A stretch of DNA of 64,000 nt from Sphingopyxis granuli NBRC 100800 (GTDB lineage Bacteria; Pseudomonadota; Alphaproteobacteria; Sphingomonadales; Sphingomonadaceae): contig NZ_BCUA01000002.1 of assembly GCF_001591045.1 (NCBI RefSeq), forward strand, positions 62,001 through 126,000. Reading direction: 5' to 3'. The notes below the pieces were generated by a model, which was given only the letters and a program-made list of their open reading frames with translations, had not been told where the DNA came from and did no database searches. How positions within the stretch are numbered: position 1 is the first letter of the stretch; each line of letters begins with the position of its first letter. Of the stretch, positions 50,402 through 62,207 are shown piece after piece. A program made the position numbers and the translations under genes.

Positions 50402-50911
50402 ATGGCCGAGGAAAATTTCCTGTCGCAAGTCCCCGCCGCTTCCGCTCTTTTCTTACGCGAGGAAGAAGTCCGCCGGGGCATCGAATATCTGTTTTTCGGC
50501 CACGCCGCGCTGTGGCGGACGATCGACGCACGGCTGGCGGAAAACGGCCTGGGCCGCGCGCATTACCGGGCGCTCTATTTCATCGCGCGCCAGCCGGGGC
50601 TGACGATCTCCGACCTGCTCGCGCTGCTCGGTATCACCAAGCAGTCGCTGGGACGCGTGATCAAGGAGATGGAGGCGCGCGCGCTGCTCGCGACGCGGCC
50701 GGGCAACCGCGACCGACGGCAGAAGGAATTGCGGCTGACCCCCGAGGGACGCCAGCTCGAAAGCGCGATCTTCTCGCAACTCCGCGACGCGATGAGCCGC
50801 GCCTACACCCACGCGGGGCAGTCGGCGGTCACCGGTTTCTGGCAGGTCAACGAAGCGCTGCTGCCGCCGCGCGATCGCGGCCGGATCGCGAAACTGGGGA
50901 AAGAAGCCTGA
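50402..50911 (+). CDS. MarR-family transcriptional regulator
   Basis: Winged-helix protein of 169 residues: LTISDLLALLGITKQSLGRVIKEM (recognition helix) and RPGNRDRRQKELRLTPEG (wing). ATG 50402 leaves 76 bp to the divergent ilvE; ATG 50324 is in frame but would overlap the ilvE start. It ends 22 bp from the convergent proC. Regulators of this group beside ilvE are common in sphingomonads, but the regulated genes are not known. Confidence 0.87.
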   Translation: MAEENFLSQVPAASALFLREEEVRRGIEYLFFGHAALWRTIDARLAENGLGRAHYRALYFIARQPGLTISDLLALLGITKQSLGRVIKEMEARALLATRPGNRDRRQKELRLTPEGRQLESAIFSQLRDAMSRAYTHAGQSAVTGFWQVNEALLPPRDRGRIAKLGKEA

Positions 50912-50933
50912 CTCCAGGGCGCGGCCGGAAAGC

Positions 50934-51764
50934 CTATTCCTCGCCGCGCGCCAGGTCGGCGAGCTCGCGGCCGCGGTCGCGCGCCGCGCGCAGGACGTTG
51001 GTCATCAACGCGACGAGCTGGCCATCCTCGTCGAGCACGTCGAGTCCCGCCTGCGTCGTCCCCCCTTTGCTCGCGACCTGCGCGACGAGCGTACCGGGTT
51101 TTTCGCCGCTGGCGTCGAGCAGCGCGGTCGCGCCGCCGAAGGTCGCGGCCGCCAGTGTCAGCGAATCCTCGTTCGACAGGCCGAGCCGCTCGCCGGCGGC
51201 GGCATAAGCCTCGATCAGCCGAAAGACGAAGGCGGGACCGCTGCCGGTGAAGGCCGTGATCAGGTCCATCGACGAATCGTCGGCAAGCGTGACGACCTGG
51301 CCGAGCGCCGCCAGCATCGCCGTCAGCATGGCGCCGTCGGCATCGCCGCTGGTGGCGAGCGCCGACACGCCCGCGCCGATCCGCGCCGCGAGATTGGGCA
51401 GGATGCGCGCCTGCGCCCGGGCCGCCGGAAAGCGCGCGGCGAGGTCCGCGAGCGAGACGCCCGCCAGGATCGACAGGAGATGGGTATCGCCGGTCACGAC
51501 CGGCGCCAGCGCGTCCGCGACCTCGCCAAGCTGCTGCGGCTTCATGCCGAGCATCACCCAGTCGGCAGCGCCGTCGGCCGCCTGCCAGTCGGCGAGCGTC
51601 GCATGGAGCGCGACCCCGTCGCGGAGCTTCGCGGCCGGATCGACGACCGCGACGCGCGCCGGATCGAGCCCCGCCGCCAGCCAGCGGTCGAGCATCGCCC
51701 CCGCCATGTTGCCACAGCCGACCAGCAGCATCCGGCCGGAAAAATCCCGCAAAACCTTTGTCAT
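50934..51764 (-). CDS. proC: pyrroline-5-carboxylate reductase
   Basis: Protein of 276 residues. N-terminal Rossmann motif LLVGCGNMAGAML, and the C-terminal signature LDLITAFTGSGPAFVF-like segment (MDLITAFTGSGPAF) with TQAGLDVL near the end. It reduces 1-pyrroline-5-carboxylate to proline with NAD(P)H. ATG 51764; only 19 bp follow the phosphatase gene, so both may be co-transcribed. Confidence 0.95.
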   Translation of the reverse strand: MTKVLRDFSGRMLLVGCGNMAGAMLDRWLAAGLDPARVAVVDPAAKLRDGVALHATLADWQAADGAADWVMLGMKPQQLGEVADALAPVVTGDTHLLSILAGVSLADLAARFPAARAQARILPNLAARIGAGVSALATSGDADGAMLTAMLAALGQVVTLADDSSMDLITAFTGSGPAFVFRLIEAYAAAGERLGLSNEDSLTLAAATFGGATALLDASGEKPGTLVAQVASKGGTTQAGLDVLDEDGQLVALMTNVLRAARDRGRELADLARGEE

Positions 51765-51783
51765 GATCCTTGTCTCTCGTCCC

Positions 51784-53457
51784 TCAGCGGCAACTGCTCT
51801 CGGGCCCCGACAGCAGGTCGAGGCAGCGGCCGTCGACCTTGCTCATGTCGAGCGGCAGGCCGATCAGCGCGGCGAGCGTCGGCAGGATGTCCACCGTCAT
51901 CACCGCATTGGGCTGCTCGAACCCGGCGAGCCCCTTGCGCCAGAAGAGCATCGGAACGCGCCGGTCGTAATCCCAGACCGACCCGTGCGTCGCGACATAG
52001 CCGAGCCCCGATTCGGGGATTGGCGTCACGCGGTCCCTGAGCACGACGATAAAGTCGCCCGACCGCTGTGCGTTGTAGGAGGCGCGCAGCTTGTCGAGCA
52101 GGCTCCAAGTGTCGGCGGCGCGCTTCGAAATCGGGCGCGAAGCCAATTCTTCGGCGGTCACGACCGCCTCGACCTGCGGATGCGCGCGATAACGGGCGAC
52201 GAGTTCGGCCAGCGCCGTCTTGCGCTGAGCCGGGGTCAGCGCCTTCGACAGATACATGTCGCCGAACGGACCGTCGGCGTGGAAGAGCGGCTGTGGCAGG
52301 CCCAGCTTCTCGGCCACCGCCTTGCCAATCGCCGCGGGGTCGAGCGTCCGCGCGACGCGTTCGGCGGCGGGCCAGCCGTTCTGGCGATTGCGCTCGGGCA
52401 TGTCGTGCCCACCGTGATCGGCGGTCAGCGCGACCATATAGTCGATGCCGGTCGCGTCGAGCCGGGTGAAGAAATCGCCGAGTTCGCGGTCGAGCGCGAG
52501 CATCTGGAGGCACATCTCGCTGCCTTCGGTGCCGACGCCGTGGCCGATATAGTCGGTCGCCGACAGGCCGAGGATCAGCAGGTCGGTCGCCTCGCCCTCG
52601 CCGAGCCTGCGCGCCTGCCGCAGCGCGGTCGCCGCCGCGAGCACCGCGCCGTCAGCTTCGGGCGAGGCCATGAAACGACGGAAATCGCCGCCGTCGCGCG
52701 CCAGCCGGCCGGTGCCGACGGTGCCGCCCTTGTCGATCGGGATCGCGATGTCGTGCGCGGCGCAGTCGGCGGGCAGCGTCAGGCCAGGGCGCGATTGCGC
52801 GATCGCGGCGGCGATGGCCGCACCCGCCTGCGTCGCGGTCGGCGACAGCGCCCGGCCGCGATAGCTGGTGAGTCCGGCCGGCGCGAGCCACATCAACTCG
52901 TCGGCCTGGCGTCCGCCCATCATGATCGCGGCACGATCCTTGCCCGCGACCGAGACGACCTGCGCCCGCGGGTCGTTCGCCTTCATCAGGTCGCCGAGCG
53001 TCGGGACCATCAGATGATCGACCGACGGCGCATATTGGCCGCTGCGCGAACTCGTGCCCGGCACCGTCTCGTCCTCGGCGCAATAGAGCCGCTTGTCCTC
53101 GCGCGCGGCCGACAGGTCGAAGAAATTATTGGCGACGATGCCAGTATGCGCGGGATGGTTGCCGGTCAGGATCGTCGAATGGCCGGGGCAGGTTTCGGTC
53201 GCGCCATGCGCCTGATAGCCCGACGGAAACACCACGCCCGAAGCGAGACGCGCGAGGCCGCCGGTAAAATGGCTGCGATACTGGGCGAACAGGTCGGCGG
53301 AGAACTGATCGACCGCGATCATCACGACCAGCTTGGGCGGCGGCGTCGCGGCGGTCACTTTCTGCACTGGGGGCGCCGCATCCTGAGCGAGGCCCGCACC
53401 GGCGCCGGCGACGCAGAGGGCGGCGGCAAGCGCGGTGGTCAGATGTTTCAGCGTCAC
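51784..53457 (-). CDS. phoK: PhoK-type alkaline phosphatase
   Basis: Secreted phosphatase of 557 residues with signal peptide (to about LAQ-DAAP, 25). It follows Sphingomonas PhoK closely: AVDQFSADLF (metal Asp), ATETCPGHST with nucleophile Thr89, NNFFDL, LSATDYIGH, TADHGGHDMPE (metal ligands) and VATHGSVWDYDRRVP (metal His). It hydrolyses phosphate monoesters at high pH in the periplasm or outside. GTG 53457 has GGAGAAGG upstream. Divergent from the dsbD-like gene. Confidence 0.88.
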   Translation of the reverse strand: MTLKHLTTALAAALCVAGAGAGLAQDAAPPVQKVTAATPPPKLVVMIAVDQFSADLFAQYRSHFTGGLARLASGVVFPSGYQAHGATETCPGHSTILTGNHPAHTGIVANNFFDLSAAREDKRLYCAEDETVPGTSSRSGQYAPSVDHLMVPTLGDLMKANDPRAQVVSVAGKDRAAIMMGGRQADELMWLAPAGLTSYRGRALSPTATQAGAAIAAAIAQSRPGLTLPADCAAHDIAIPIDKGGTVGTGRLARDGGDFRRFMASPEADGAVLAAATALRQARRLGEGEATDLLILGLSATDYIGHGVGTEGSEMCLQMLALDRELGDFFTRLDATGIDYMVALTADHGGHDMPERNRQNGWPAAERVARTLDPAAIGKAVAEKLGLPQPLFHADGPFGDMYLSKALTPAQRKTALAELVARYRAHPQVEAVVTAEELASRPISKRAADTWSLLDKLRASYNAQRSGDFIVVLRDRVTPIPESGLGYVATHGSVWDYDRRVPMLFWRKGLAGFEQPNAVMTVDILPTLAALIGLPLDMSKVDGRCLDLLSGPESSCR

Positions 53458-53546
53458 GGGCCTTCTCCGTTGCGGGTGTCGGTGCGGGCTGTCCTCTCGG
53501 CGAAAGCCGCCTATATGGCAAGCCTTGAAAGGCGAACGGAAGCAGC

Positions 53547-55619
53547 ATGGGCATGGAGCGTGCGCAAGACAAGCGAATGACGGCAGCGGGGCGCTGTGCG
53601 CTGGCGCTGCTCGCGCTCGCCCTGCTGGTGCTGTTCGTTCCGGGCCCGGCGCAGGCCGCGGCGCCGCATATCGCGGCAAGGCTTGTTGCCGAGTCGCCCG
53701 CGCCTTTGCCCGGCGGATCGACGACCGTCGCGCTCGTCATGACTCCCGAGCCGGGCTGGCACGGCTATTGGTCGAACGGCGGCGACGCCGGGTTCGGCAT
53801 GCAGGTCGAATGGAACCTTCCCGACGGCGTCACCGTCGCACCCTTTCGCTATCCGGTTCCCGAGGCGCTGATCCTCTTCGGGATGATGAATCATGTCTAT
53901 GAGCATCCCTACGCGCTGCTCGCCGACGTGCGGGTCGATCGCAGCGTCGCGCCGGGTTCCGACCTGACGCTGACCGGCATCGCCAACTGGCTGGCCTGCA
54001 CCGACAAGATATGCGTTCCCGAAAAGGCGGTGATCTCGGTCGCGATGCGGGCCGGCGACGGCGCGGTCGCGCCCGCCGCGCGACGCCAGTTCGATGGCTG
54101 GCGCGCGCGGCTGCCGCAACCGCTCGACCGGCCGGGAAGGTGGGAACGCCGCGGCGATACGCTGCGCTTCGCCGTCCCGCTGCCCGCGGGCACCGCGCTC
54201 GATGCTCCGCACCTTTTTCTCGCGACCCGCGACCTTGCCGACTATGCCGCGCCGCAGGCGTTCAGCCGCAACGGCGATCAGTTGATCGTCGAGACGCGCG
54301 CTCGCGGCGAGACGACCGGCGTCGCCGAGGGGCTGCTCAAGCTCTCGGACGGACGCGGCCTGTCGCTGCGGTTTGAGCCGGGCACGGTCCCGGCCGCCGG
54401 CAAGGCGGTCGCGGCGGCGAGCCGCCCCGACGCCGCGCTGTTCTGGACCGCGCTCGCGGGGGCGATCCTCGGCGGACTGATCCTGAACCTGATGCCGTGC
54501 GTCTTCCCGATCCTCAGCCTGAAGGCGCTCAGCCTCGCACGGTCGGGCGGTGCGGCGCGCGAGGCGAAGGTCGAAGCGCTGGCCTACACCGCCGGCGCGG
54601 TGGCGACCGCGCTGCTGCTCGGCGGCGCATTGCTCGCGCTGCGCGCGGCGGGCGAACAGGTCGGCTGGGCCTTTCAGCTCCAGCATCCGGCCAGCATATT
54701 GGTCCTGCTCGTCCTCGCCTGCGCGATCACCCTCAACCTGCTCGGCCTTTACGCCTTGCCGTCGTTCGGCGGCGGACAGGCGCTCGCGGCACGCGGTGGG
54801 GCGGCGGGCGGCTTCTGGACCGGGGCGCTCGCCGCCTTCGTCGCGACGCCGTGCAGCGGCCCGCTGCTCGGAGCAGCGCTCGGCGCGACGCTCGTCCTGC
54901 CCGCCTGGGCGGCGCTGCCTATCTTCGGCGGGCTCGGGTTCGGCATCGCCTTGCCCTTCCTCGCCGTCGGCTTCATCCCCGCGCTGCGGCGCCGCCTGCC
55001 CCGGCCCGGGCCGTGGATGGATCGCTTTCGCAAGTGGATGGCGCTGCCGATGGGCCTCACGGCGGTGGCACTGGCATGGCTGCTGTGGCGTCAGGCGGGC
55101 GCGACGGGCCTCGTCGCGGCGCTGGGTGCCGTGGTGCTCGCCGGCGCCCTCGCTTTCGCCGCGGGCTGCGCGCAGCGGCATGGGCGTGCCGTCGCGCCGC
55201 TGTTCGCGCTGCTGCTGCTGCTCGTCCCGCTCGCGCTGTGGACCAACCACGCCGCGCGCACGGGAGGAACCACCCCGGCCGACGCCACCGCCTTTTCTCC
55301 CGACGCGCTCGTCAGGGCCCGCGCCTCCGGCAAGCCGGTGTTCGTCTATTTCACTGCCGACTGGTGCCTGTCGTGCAAGGCGAACGAAGCGGGCGCGATC
55401 GAGCGCGAGGCGGTGCAGGCTGCGTTCGACAAAGCCGGGATCGCGACGCTCGTCGGCGACTGGACGAACGGCGACCCCATCATCACGCGCACCCTCGCCG
55501 AACATGGACGCAACAGCGTGCCGCTCTACCTCTGGTATGCGCCGGGCGCCGCACGGCCCGAAATCCTGCCGCAGATATTGACCCCCGGACTGCTGATCGG
55601 AAAGGCGCAGCGCCGGTGA
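53547..55619 (+). CDS. dsbD: DsbD-family protein-disulfide reductase
   Basis: Membrane protein of 690 residues in three parts. After a signal segment comes a periplasmic alpha domain with Cys151 and Cys156 (CTDKIC). The transmembrane domain (about 300-560) has the redox pair Cys318 (LMPCVFP) and Cys436 (ATPCSGP). The C-terminal thioredoxin domain has Cys607 and Cys610 (WCLSCK). It carries electrons from cytoplasmic thioredoxin to the periplasm for cytochrome c maturation or disulfide repair. ATG 53547; 53577 is possible. Stop overlaps tlyA (GTGA). Confidence 0.92.
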   Translation: MGMERAQDKRMTAAGRCALALLALALLVLFVPGPAQAAAPHIAARLVAESPAPLPGGSTTVALVMTPEPGWHGYWSNGGDAGFGMQVEWNLPDGVTVAPFRYPVPEALILFGMMNHVYEHPYALLADVRVDRSVAPGSDLTLTGIANWLACTDKICVPEKAVISVAMRAGDGAVAPAARRQFDGWRARLPQPLDRPGRWERRGDTLRFAVPLPAGTALDAPHLFLATRDLADYAAPQAFSRNGDQLIVETRARGETTGVAEGLLKLSDGRGLSLRFEPGTVPAAGKAVAAASRPDAALFWTALAGAILGGLILNLMPCVFPILSLKALSLARSGGAAREAKVEALAYTAGAVATALLLGGALLALRAAGEQVGWAFQLQHPASILVLLVLACAITLNLLGLYALPSFGGGQALAARGGAAGGFWTGALAAFVATPCSGPLLGAALGATLVLPAWAALPIFGGLGFGIALPFLAVGFIPALRRRLPRPGPWMDRFRKWMALPMGLTAVALAWLLWRQAGATGLVAALGAVVLAGALAFAAGCAQRHGRAVAPLFALLLLLVPLALWTNHAARTGGTTPADATAFSPDALVRARASGKPVFVYFTADWCLSCKANEAGAIEREAVQAAFDKAGIATLVGDWTNGDPIITRTLAEHGRNSVPLYLWYAPGAARPEILPQILTPGLLIGKAQRR

Positions 55620-56356
55620 GCAAGCAGCGCGCCGACCAGTTGCTCGTCGATCGCGGCCTCGCCGAAAGCCGGACGCGCGCGCAGGCGCTGATCCTCGCCG
55701 GGCTCGCCTTCGTCGGCGACCGCAAGATCGACAAGGCGGGGCAGCAGATCGCCGACGATGCCGAGATCAGCATCAAGGGGCGCGATCATCCATGGGTGTC
55801 GCGCGGCGGGATCAAGCTCGACCACGCGCTCGCGCACCTTGGCTGGGACGTGGCGGGCGCGGTCGCGATCGACGTGGGTTCGTCGACCGGCGGCTTCACC
55901 GACGTGCTGCTCTCGCGCGGCGCGGCGCGCGTCCACGCGGTGGATTCGGGCACCAACCAGCTCGCATGGAAGCTGCGGCAGGACCCGCGCGTCATCGTCC
56001 ACGAACAGACGAGCGCGCGCATCCTGACCGCCGATCATATCCCCGAGCCCATCGGCCTGGTCGTCTGCGACGCGAGCTTCATCGCCTTGTCGAAGGTTCT
56101 GCCGGTGCCGCTGTCGTTCACGGCCGAAGGTGCGCGGCTGGTCGCGCTGATCAAGCCGCAGTTCGAGGCGCAGCGGCACGAGGTCGGCAAGAAGGGCGTC
56201 GTGCGCGACCCCGCCGTCCATGCGCGCGTGTGCGCAGAGGTCCGCGCATGGATCGAGGAAAGCGGCTGGATCGTGCTCGACCTGATCCAGAGCCCGATCA
56301 CCGGGCCAGAAGGCAATGTCGAATTTCTGGTCGCGGCGCAAAAGCGGAACGCTTGA
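55616..56356 (+). CDS. tlyA: TlyA-family rRNA 2'-O-methyltransferase
   Basis: Protein of 246 residues with an N-terminal S4 RNA-binding domain (RADQLLVDRGLAESRTRAQA, about 3-65) and a FtsJ-like SAM methyltransferase domain (DVGSSTGGFTDVLLSRGA). The family methylates 16S/23S rRNA and was first described as a haemolysin. GTG 55616 overlaps the dsbD-like stop by 4 nt, so translation is coupled. Confidence 0.93.
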   Translation: MSKQRADQLLVDRGLAESRTRAQALILAGLAFVGDRKIDKAGQQIADDAEISIKGRDHPWVSRGGIKLDHALAHLGWDVAGAVAIDVGSSTGGFTDVLLSRGAARVHAVDSGTNQLAWKLRQDPRVIVHEQTSARILTADHIPEPIGLVVCDASFIALSKVLPVPLSFTAEGARLVALIKPQFEAQRHEVGKKGVVRDPAVHARVCAEVRAWIEESGWIVLDLIQSPITGPEGNVEFLVAAQKRNA

Positions 56357-56417
56357 CGCTGGGCTCGCGAGTCGCGACACCATTGGCACGCAGAATCGCG
56401 AAAGGGACCAGCCGAGC

Positions 56418-56966
56418 ATGAGCGAGATCGCCACACCGGGCCAGCTACGCCTCTCCTATTGGCGCTGGGCGATGATCACCGTCCCCGCGATCGTGCTGAT
56501 CGGCAGCCTGATGGGCCTGCTTTCGAACAGCGGCTACGGCAATCGCTGGTTCGCGGCACTCGACCTGCCGTCCATCGTGCCGCCGGGCTGGGTGTTCGCG
56601 GTCGTCTGGCCGCTGCTCTACATCTGCCTCGGGCTGGCGCTGGCGATGGTCCTTCATGCGCGCGGCGCCAAAGGACGCGGCTTTGCGCTGCTGCTCTTCT
56701 TCGCCCAGCTCCTCGCCAATTTCGCCTGGTCGCCGCTGTTCTTCGCCGCGCATCAGGTGACAAGCGCGCTGTATCTGATCATCTTCATCCTGATGGTGAC
56801 GCTTGCCACCGCCTTCGCCTTTGCATCGATCCGCAAGGCGGCGGCGTGGCTGCTCGTGCCCTATCTGCTGTGGCTCGCTTTCGCGAGCGTCCTCAATTTC
56901 CAGATCGACCAGCGCAACCCCGACGCCGAAGCCCTTGTCCCGCACGCGGCGAGCACCCAGATATAG
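56418..56966 (+). CDS. tspO: TspO/MBR family membrane protein
   Basis: Protein of 182 residues with five hydrophobic helices. WFAALDLPSIVPPGWVFAVVWPLLY and LNFAWSP-type stretch (ANFAWSPLFF) are TspO signatures; WLAFASVLNFQI ends the fifth helix. TspO binds porphyrins and tunes tetrapyrrole and stress responses. ATG 56418 starts MSEIATPG. It lies 61 bp after tlyA and 37 bp before ubiK. Confidence 0.9.
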   Translation: MSEIATPGQLRLSYWRWAMITVPAIVLIGSLMGLLSNSGYGNRWFAALDLPSIVPPGWVFAVVWPLLYICLGLALAMVLHARGAKGRGFALLLFFAQLLANFAWSPLFFAAHQVTSALYLIIFILMVTLATAFAFASIRKAAAWLLVPYLLWLAFASVLNFQIDQRNPDAEALVPHAASTQI

Positions 56967-57003
56967 GCGCGGCAAGGGGCCGACCCCGACGAAGGATAGA
57001 GTG

Positions 57004-57282
57004 ATGCAGAGCGAGAACCGCATTTTCGACGATCTGGCCAAGATGATGAACGGCATCGCCGGCACGGTCGCCGGCGCCGGCCGCGAGGCCGAAGCCGCAA
57101 TGCGCGAGCGCGCCAAGGAATGGATCGGCCGCATGGACTTCGTCAGCCGCGAGGAATTCGAGGCGGTGAAGGCGATGGCCGCGACGGCGCGCGCGGAGGC
57201 GGAGGCGCTGAAGGCGCGGCTCGATGCGCTGGAAGGTGCAGCGAAGCCGGCGGCGAAACCCAGAACCGCACCTAAAAAATAG
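57004..57282 (+). CDS. ubiK: UbiK-family accessory factor
   Basis: Small protein of 92 residues: an amphipathic N-terminal helix (RIFDDLAKMMNGIAGTVAG), FVSREEFEAVKAMA and a coiled-coil C-terminus, then a Lys/Ala/Pro tail. It matches the BMFP/UbiK family, which helps aerobic ubiquinone assembly by the Ubi complex. ATG 57004; GTG 57001 is adjacent. Confidence 0.88.
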   Translation: MQSENRIFDDLAKMMNGIAGTVAGAGREAEAAMRERAKEWIGRMDFVSREEFEAVKAMAATARAEAEALKARLDALEGAAKPAAKPRTAPKK

Positions 57283-57319
57283 GCGGCCGTCAAAGAAACT
57301 GCCGCTTCCTGTCTTCGTC

Positions 57320-57340
57320 ATGCTGAACTTGATTCAGCAT
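57320..57340. repeat. dispersed intergenic palindrome
   Basis: ATGCTGAA, CTTGA, TTCAGCAT: a perfect 8-bp inverted repeat followed by GGATCCAGTCCGGGGTGAC at 57384-57402. This resembles the short dispersed repeats in sphingomonad intergenic regions and may be a terminator for ubiK. Confidence 0.55.
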
Positions 57341-57451
57341 CCATTCTCGCGCCGCCCCCGATCGCGAGTGCCGAATGGACCTCGGATCCAGTCCGGGGTG
57401 ACAAGGTGGTGCGGACTCGCCAGGTCAGCCATCACCCGCTAAAGGCGCTCC

Positions 57452-57955
57452 ATGAGTGACGATATCTACGATGACGACGGCCAGGAAGCGGCGCCGATGG
57501 ACATGCTCGCCTCCTATTTCGCCGCGCACGACTGGGCGCACGAGATGGTCGGCGAGGACGAGATCGTCGCGACCGCGCAGGGAAGCTGGACGACCTATGA
57601 GCTGCGCGCGGTGTGGCGTCCCGACGACGGTGTCATCCAGCTTCTCGCCTTCCCCGACATCCGCGTCGTCGAGGACAAACGCGCCGCCGCGCACGAAGCG
57701 CTGGCGCTGATCAACGAACAGCTCTGGCTCGGCCATTTCGAGCTGTGGTCGAACAGCGGCACGATCCTGTTTCGCCACGGCATGCTGCTGGGAAGCGACG
57801 CCGCGCTGTCGCTCGACCTCGCCGAAACGCTGGTCGAAAGCGCGATCGACGAATGCGAGCGCTTCTATCCGGTGTTCCAGTTCGTGCTGTGGGGCGGCAA
57901 GACGCCGGCCGAGGCGCTCGCCGCCTCGCTCATCGAAACACGCGGAGAGGCGTAG
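57452..57955 (+). CDS. YbjN-domain protein
   Basis: Protein of 167 residues with a YbjN domain (about 15-150): DMLASYFAAHDWAHEMVGEDEI, ELRAVWRPDDGVIQLLAFPDIRV and LGHFELWSNSGTILFRHGML. Conserved in alphaproteobacteria; YbjN is a chaperone-like or regulatory fold of uncertain role. ATG 57452 starts MSDDIYDDDGQE. Confidence 0.85.
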   Translation: MSDDIYDDDGQEAAPMDMLASYFAAHDWAHEMVGEDEIVATAQGSWTTYELRAVWRPDDGVIQLLAFPDIRVVEDKRAAAHEALALINEQLWLGHFELWSNSGTILFRHGMLLGSDAALSLDLAETLVESAIDECERFYPVFQFVLWGGKTPAEALAASLIETRGEA

Positions 57956-57977
57956 CGCCAGCTCCGTTCGGACCGCT

Positions 57978-58937
57978 TCACCGTTTCTCGTACCGCTTGA
58001 GCCCCGGCCCGAGGTCGTTGGCGCCGATCGCGAGCGGCTCGCCGCTCCAGTCGGCGACGAACGCCACGTTGCGGCCGAGCCCTTCGGGCAGGCTGGCCCG
58101 ATTGCCCTCGATCGACAGGCCGCGCGACGGATTGTCGCGCGCCTCGGCGGCGACCGCGATGATCGCCGAATAATTTTCCTTGTCGCGCCCCTGCACGAAC
58201 AGATTGTCCGCAATGCGCCCCGTCGCGCCCGCCGGCAGGTCGATCATGTAATTGGTCGCCGTCCCCTGCGTGTCGTCGAAACTGTTGTCCCGAATGTCGA
58301 CCTGTGCCGCGCGGACCTTCAGATAATGGCCGCCGGTGCCCTTTTCGAAGCGGCTGTGGGTCACCACAACGCGACCGTAGGCGCCGGTATAGACGCTGTG
58401 CGCGCAGCTCAGCCCACGGTCGCAACGCCCGAGCCGCGAAAAGGTCGAGCGCTCGATGGTCAGCGTCGACTGCGGGTCGTCGGCGGTGAGGATGCCCTCC
58501 TCGCTGCCGCGGAACAGGCTGTTGACGATGGTCAGGTCGCCCTGTTCGAGCCGGATTCCGGCGCCGTTGCCGTCGGGCACCCGCATGTTCTGGAAAACGA
58601 TGCCGTCGATCCGCGCGCCGCCGCCGCGCAGCACCAGCGCCGCCTTACCCTCGCATGTCACGCCGTCGAATATGCTGCGCCCCGGCTCGGCAGCAACGAA
58701 GGCGATATGTCCCGCCGTCTGAACCGCGCAATCGCGATGATAGCCGGGAGCAATGCGGATCGTCCCCTGCCCCTCGCCGATCGCATCGACAGCCTGCTGC
58801 AAGCGGCCGAAGGCGCGGCCGCTTTCGGTGACGACATAGGGCGCGTCGCCCGATTGCGCGGGCAGCGGCATCGGGGCGAGGAGCAGCGGAAGGGCGAGCA
58901 GCGGCAACAGCGGCCGGCGGAGAAGCGTCTGGATCAT
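57978..58937 (-). CDS. secreted right-handed beta-helix protein
   Basis: Protein of 319 residues with signal peptide (cleavage about PAQ-SGD, 28). Repeats with the spacing of parallel beta-helix coils are visible: DGIVFQNMRV, LTIVNSLFRG, LTIERSTFSR, VVVTHSRFEK and VDIRDNSFDD. Pectate-lyase-like proteins bind or cleave polysaccharides, but no catalytic residues can be assigned. Convergent with the YbjN gene. Confidence 0.82.
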   Translation of the reverse strand: MIQTLLRRPLLPLLALPLLLAPMPLPAQSGDAPYVVTESGRAFGRLQQAVDAIGEGQGTIRIAPGYHRDCAVQTAGHIAFVAAEPGRSIFDGVTCEGKAALVLRGGGARIDGIVFQNMRVPDGNGAGIRLEQGDLTIVNSLFRGSEEGILTADDPQSTLTIERSTFSRLGRCDRGLSCAHSVYTGAYGRVVVTHSRFEKGTGGHYLKVRAAQVDIRDNSFDDTQGTATNYMIDLPAGATGRIADNLFVQGRDKENYSAIIAVAAEARDNPSRGLSIEGNRASLPEGLGRNVAFVADWSGEPLAIGANDLGPGLKRYEKR

Positions 58938-58988
58938 GGCGCCGTCATAGCGATTTCGGCGCCGCGCGTCCTTCGCGAAGCTGGTTAA

Positions 58989-59023
58989 CCCGCCACCTGT
59001 CCCTTTATCGGACAGACGGCGGG
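58989..59023 (-). terminator. possible terminator of the metH cluster
   Basis: CCCGCC (58989-58994) with GGCGGG (59018-59023) and TGTCC (58998-59002) with GGACA (59010-59014): an 11-bp stem with a 3-nt internal loop, 10 bp after the metH stop. No T-tract. Confidence 0.45.
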
Positions 59024-59032
59024 CAATCGGTT

Positions 59033-61654
<2,622 letters not shown>

Positions 61655-61678
61655 CGAAGGTCCCGAAAGGAAGAGAGG

Positions 61679-62203
61679 TCAGGCCGCGACGGGGCGGGCA
61701 AGGACGAGATCGTCGTAGAGCTTGCCCCCGACGTCGAACTGCCGGGTGCCGATGTCGGCAAAGCCCTGCTTGCGATAGAAGGCGAGCGCGCGGTGATTGC
61801 GCGCATAGACGCCAAGCAGCAGCCGGCGATGCCCCGCCGCCGCCTCGACCGCCCGCGCCATCAGTGCCGCGCCCAGCCCGGTGCCGTGAAAGCGCGACAG
61901 CGCATAGATGCGCTTGAGCTCTATATCGCCGTCCTGTGCCGCCGCGAGGCCCGGCGCGCCGACGAGGGCAAATCCGACGGGCGCGCCGCCGGGCCGCGCC
62001 TCGGCCAGCCAGGCACGGGCGCCCGACGCCAGGGCGGCCCGATAGGCCGCCTCGCCATGCTGCGCGGCGCAATGGCCGATGATCGCCGCGCCGTCGAGGA
62101 TACCGGCGAAGGTTTCGAGAAAGGTCGCCGCGCCGATCAGTGCCAGCGCCGCGGCGTCATCGGCGCCGGCCTCGCGGATCGTCCATGCTTGTCCATCCTC
62201 CAT
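61679..62203 (-). CDS. GNAT-family N-acetyltransferase
   Basis: Protein of 174 residues. GNAT core: ELKRIYALSRFHGTGLGAALM (acetyl-CoA pyrophosphate loop) and NHRALAFYRKQGFADIG. Starts 4 bp after the metH N-terminal gene and ends 24 bp before the C-terminal gene, so it is co-transcribed with both. Acceptor unknown; it may be a passenger in the methionine operon. Confidence 0.87.
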   Translation of the reverse strand: MEDGQAWTIREAGADDAAALALIGAATFLETFAGILDGAAIIGHCAAQHGEAAYRAALASGARAWLAEARPGGAPVGFALVGAPGLAAAQDGDIELKRIYALSRFHGTGLGAALMARAVEAAAGHRRLLLGVYARNHRALAFYRKQGFADIGTRQFDVGGKLYDDLVLARPVAA

Positions 62204-62207
62204 CGGA

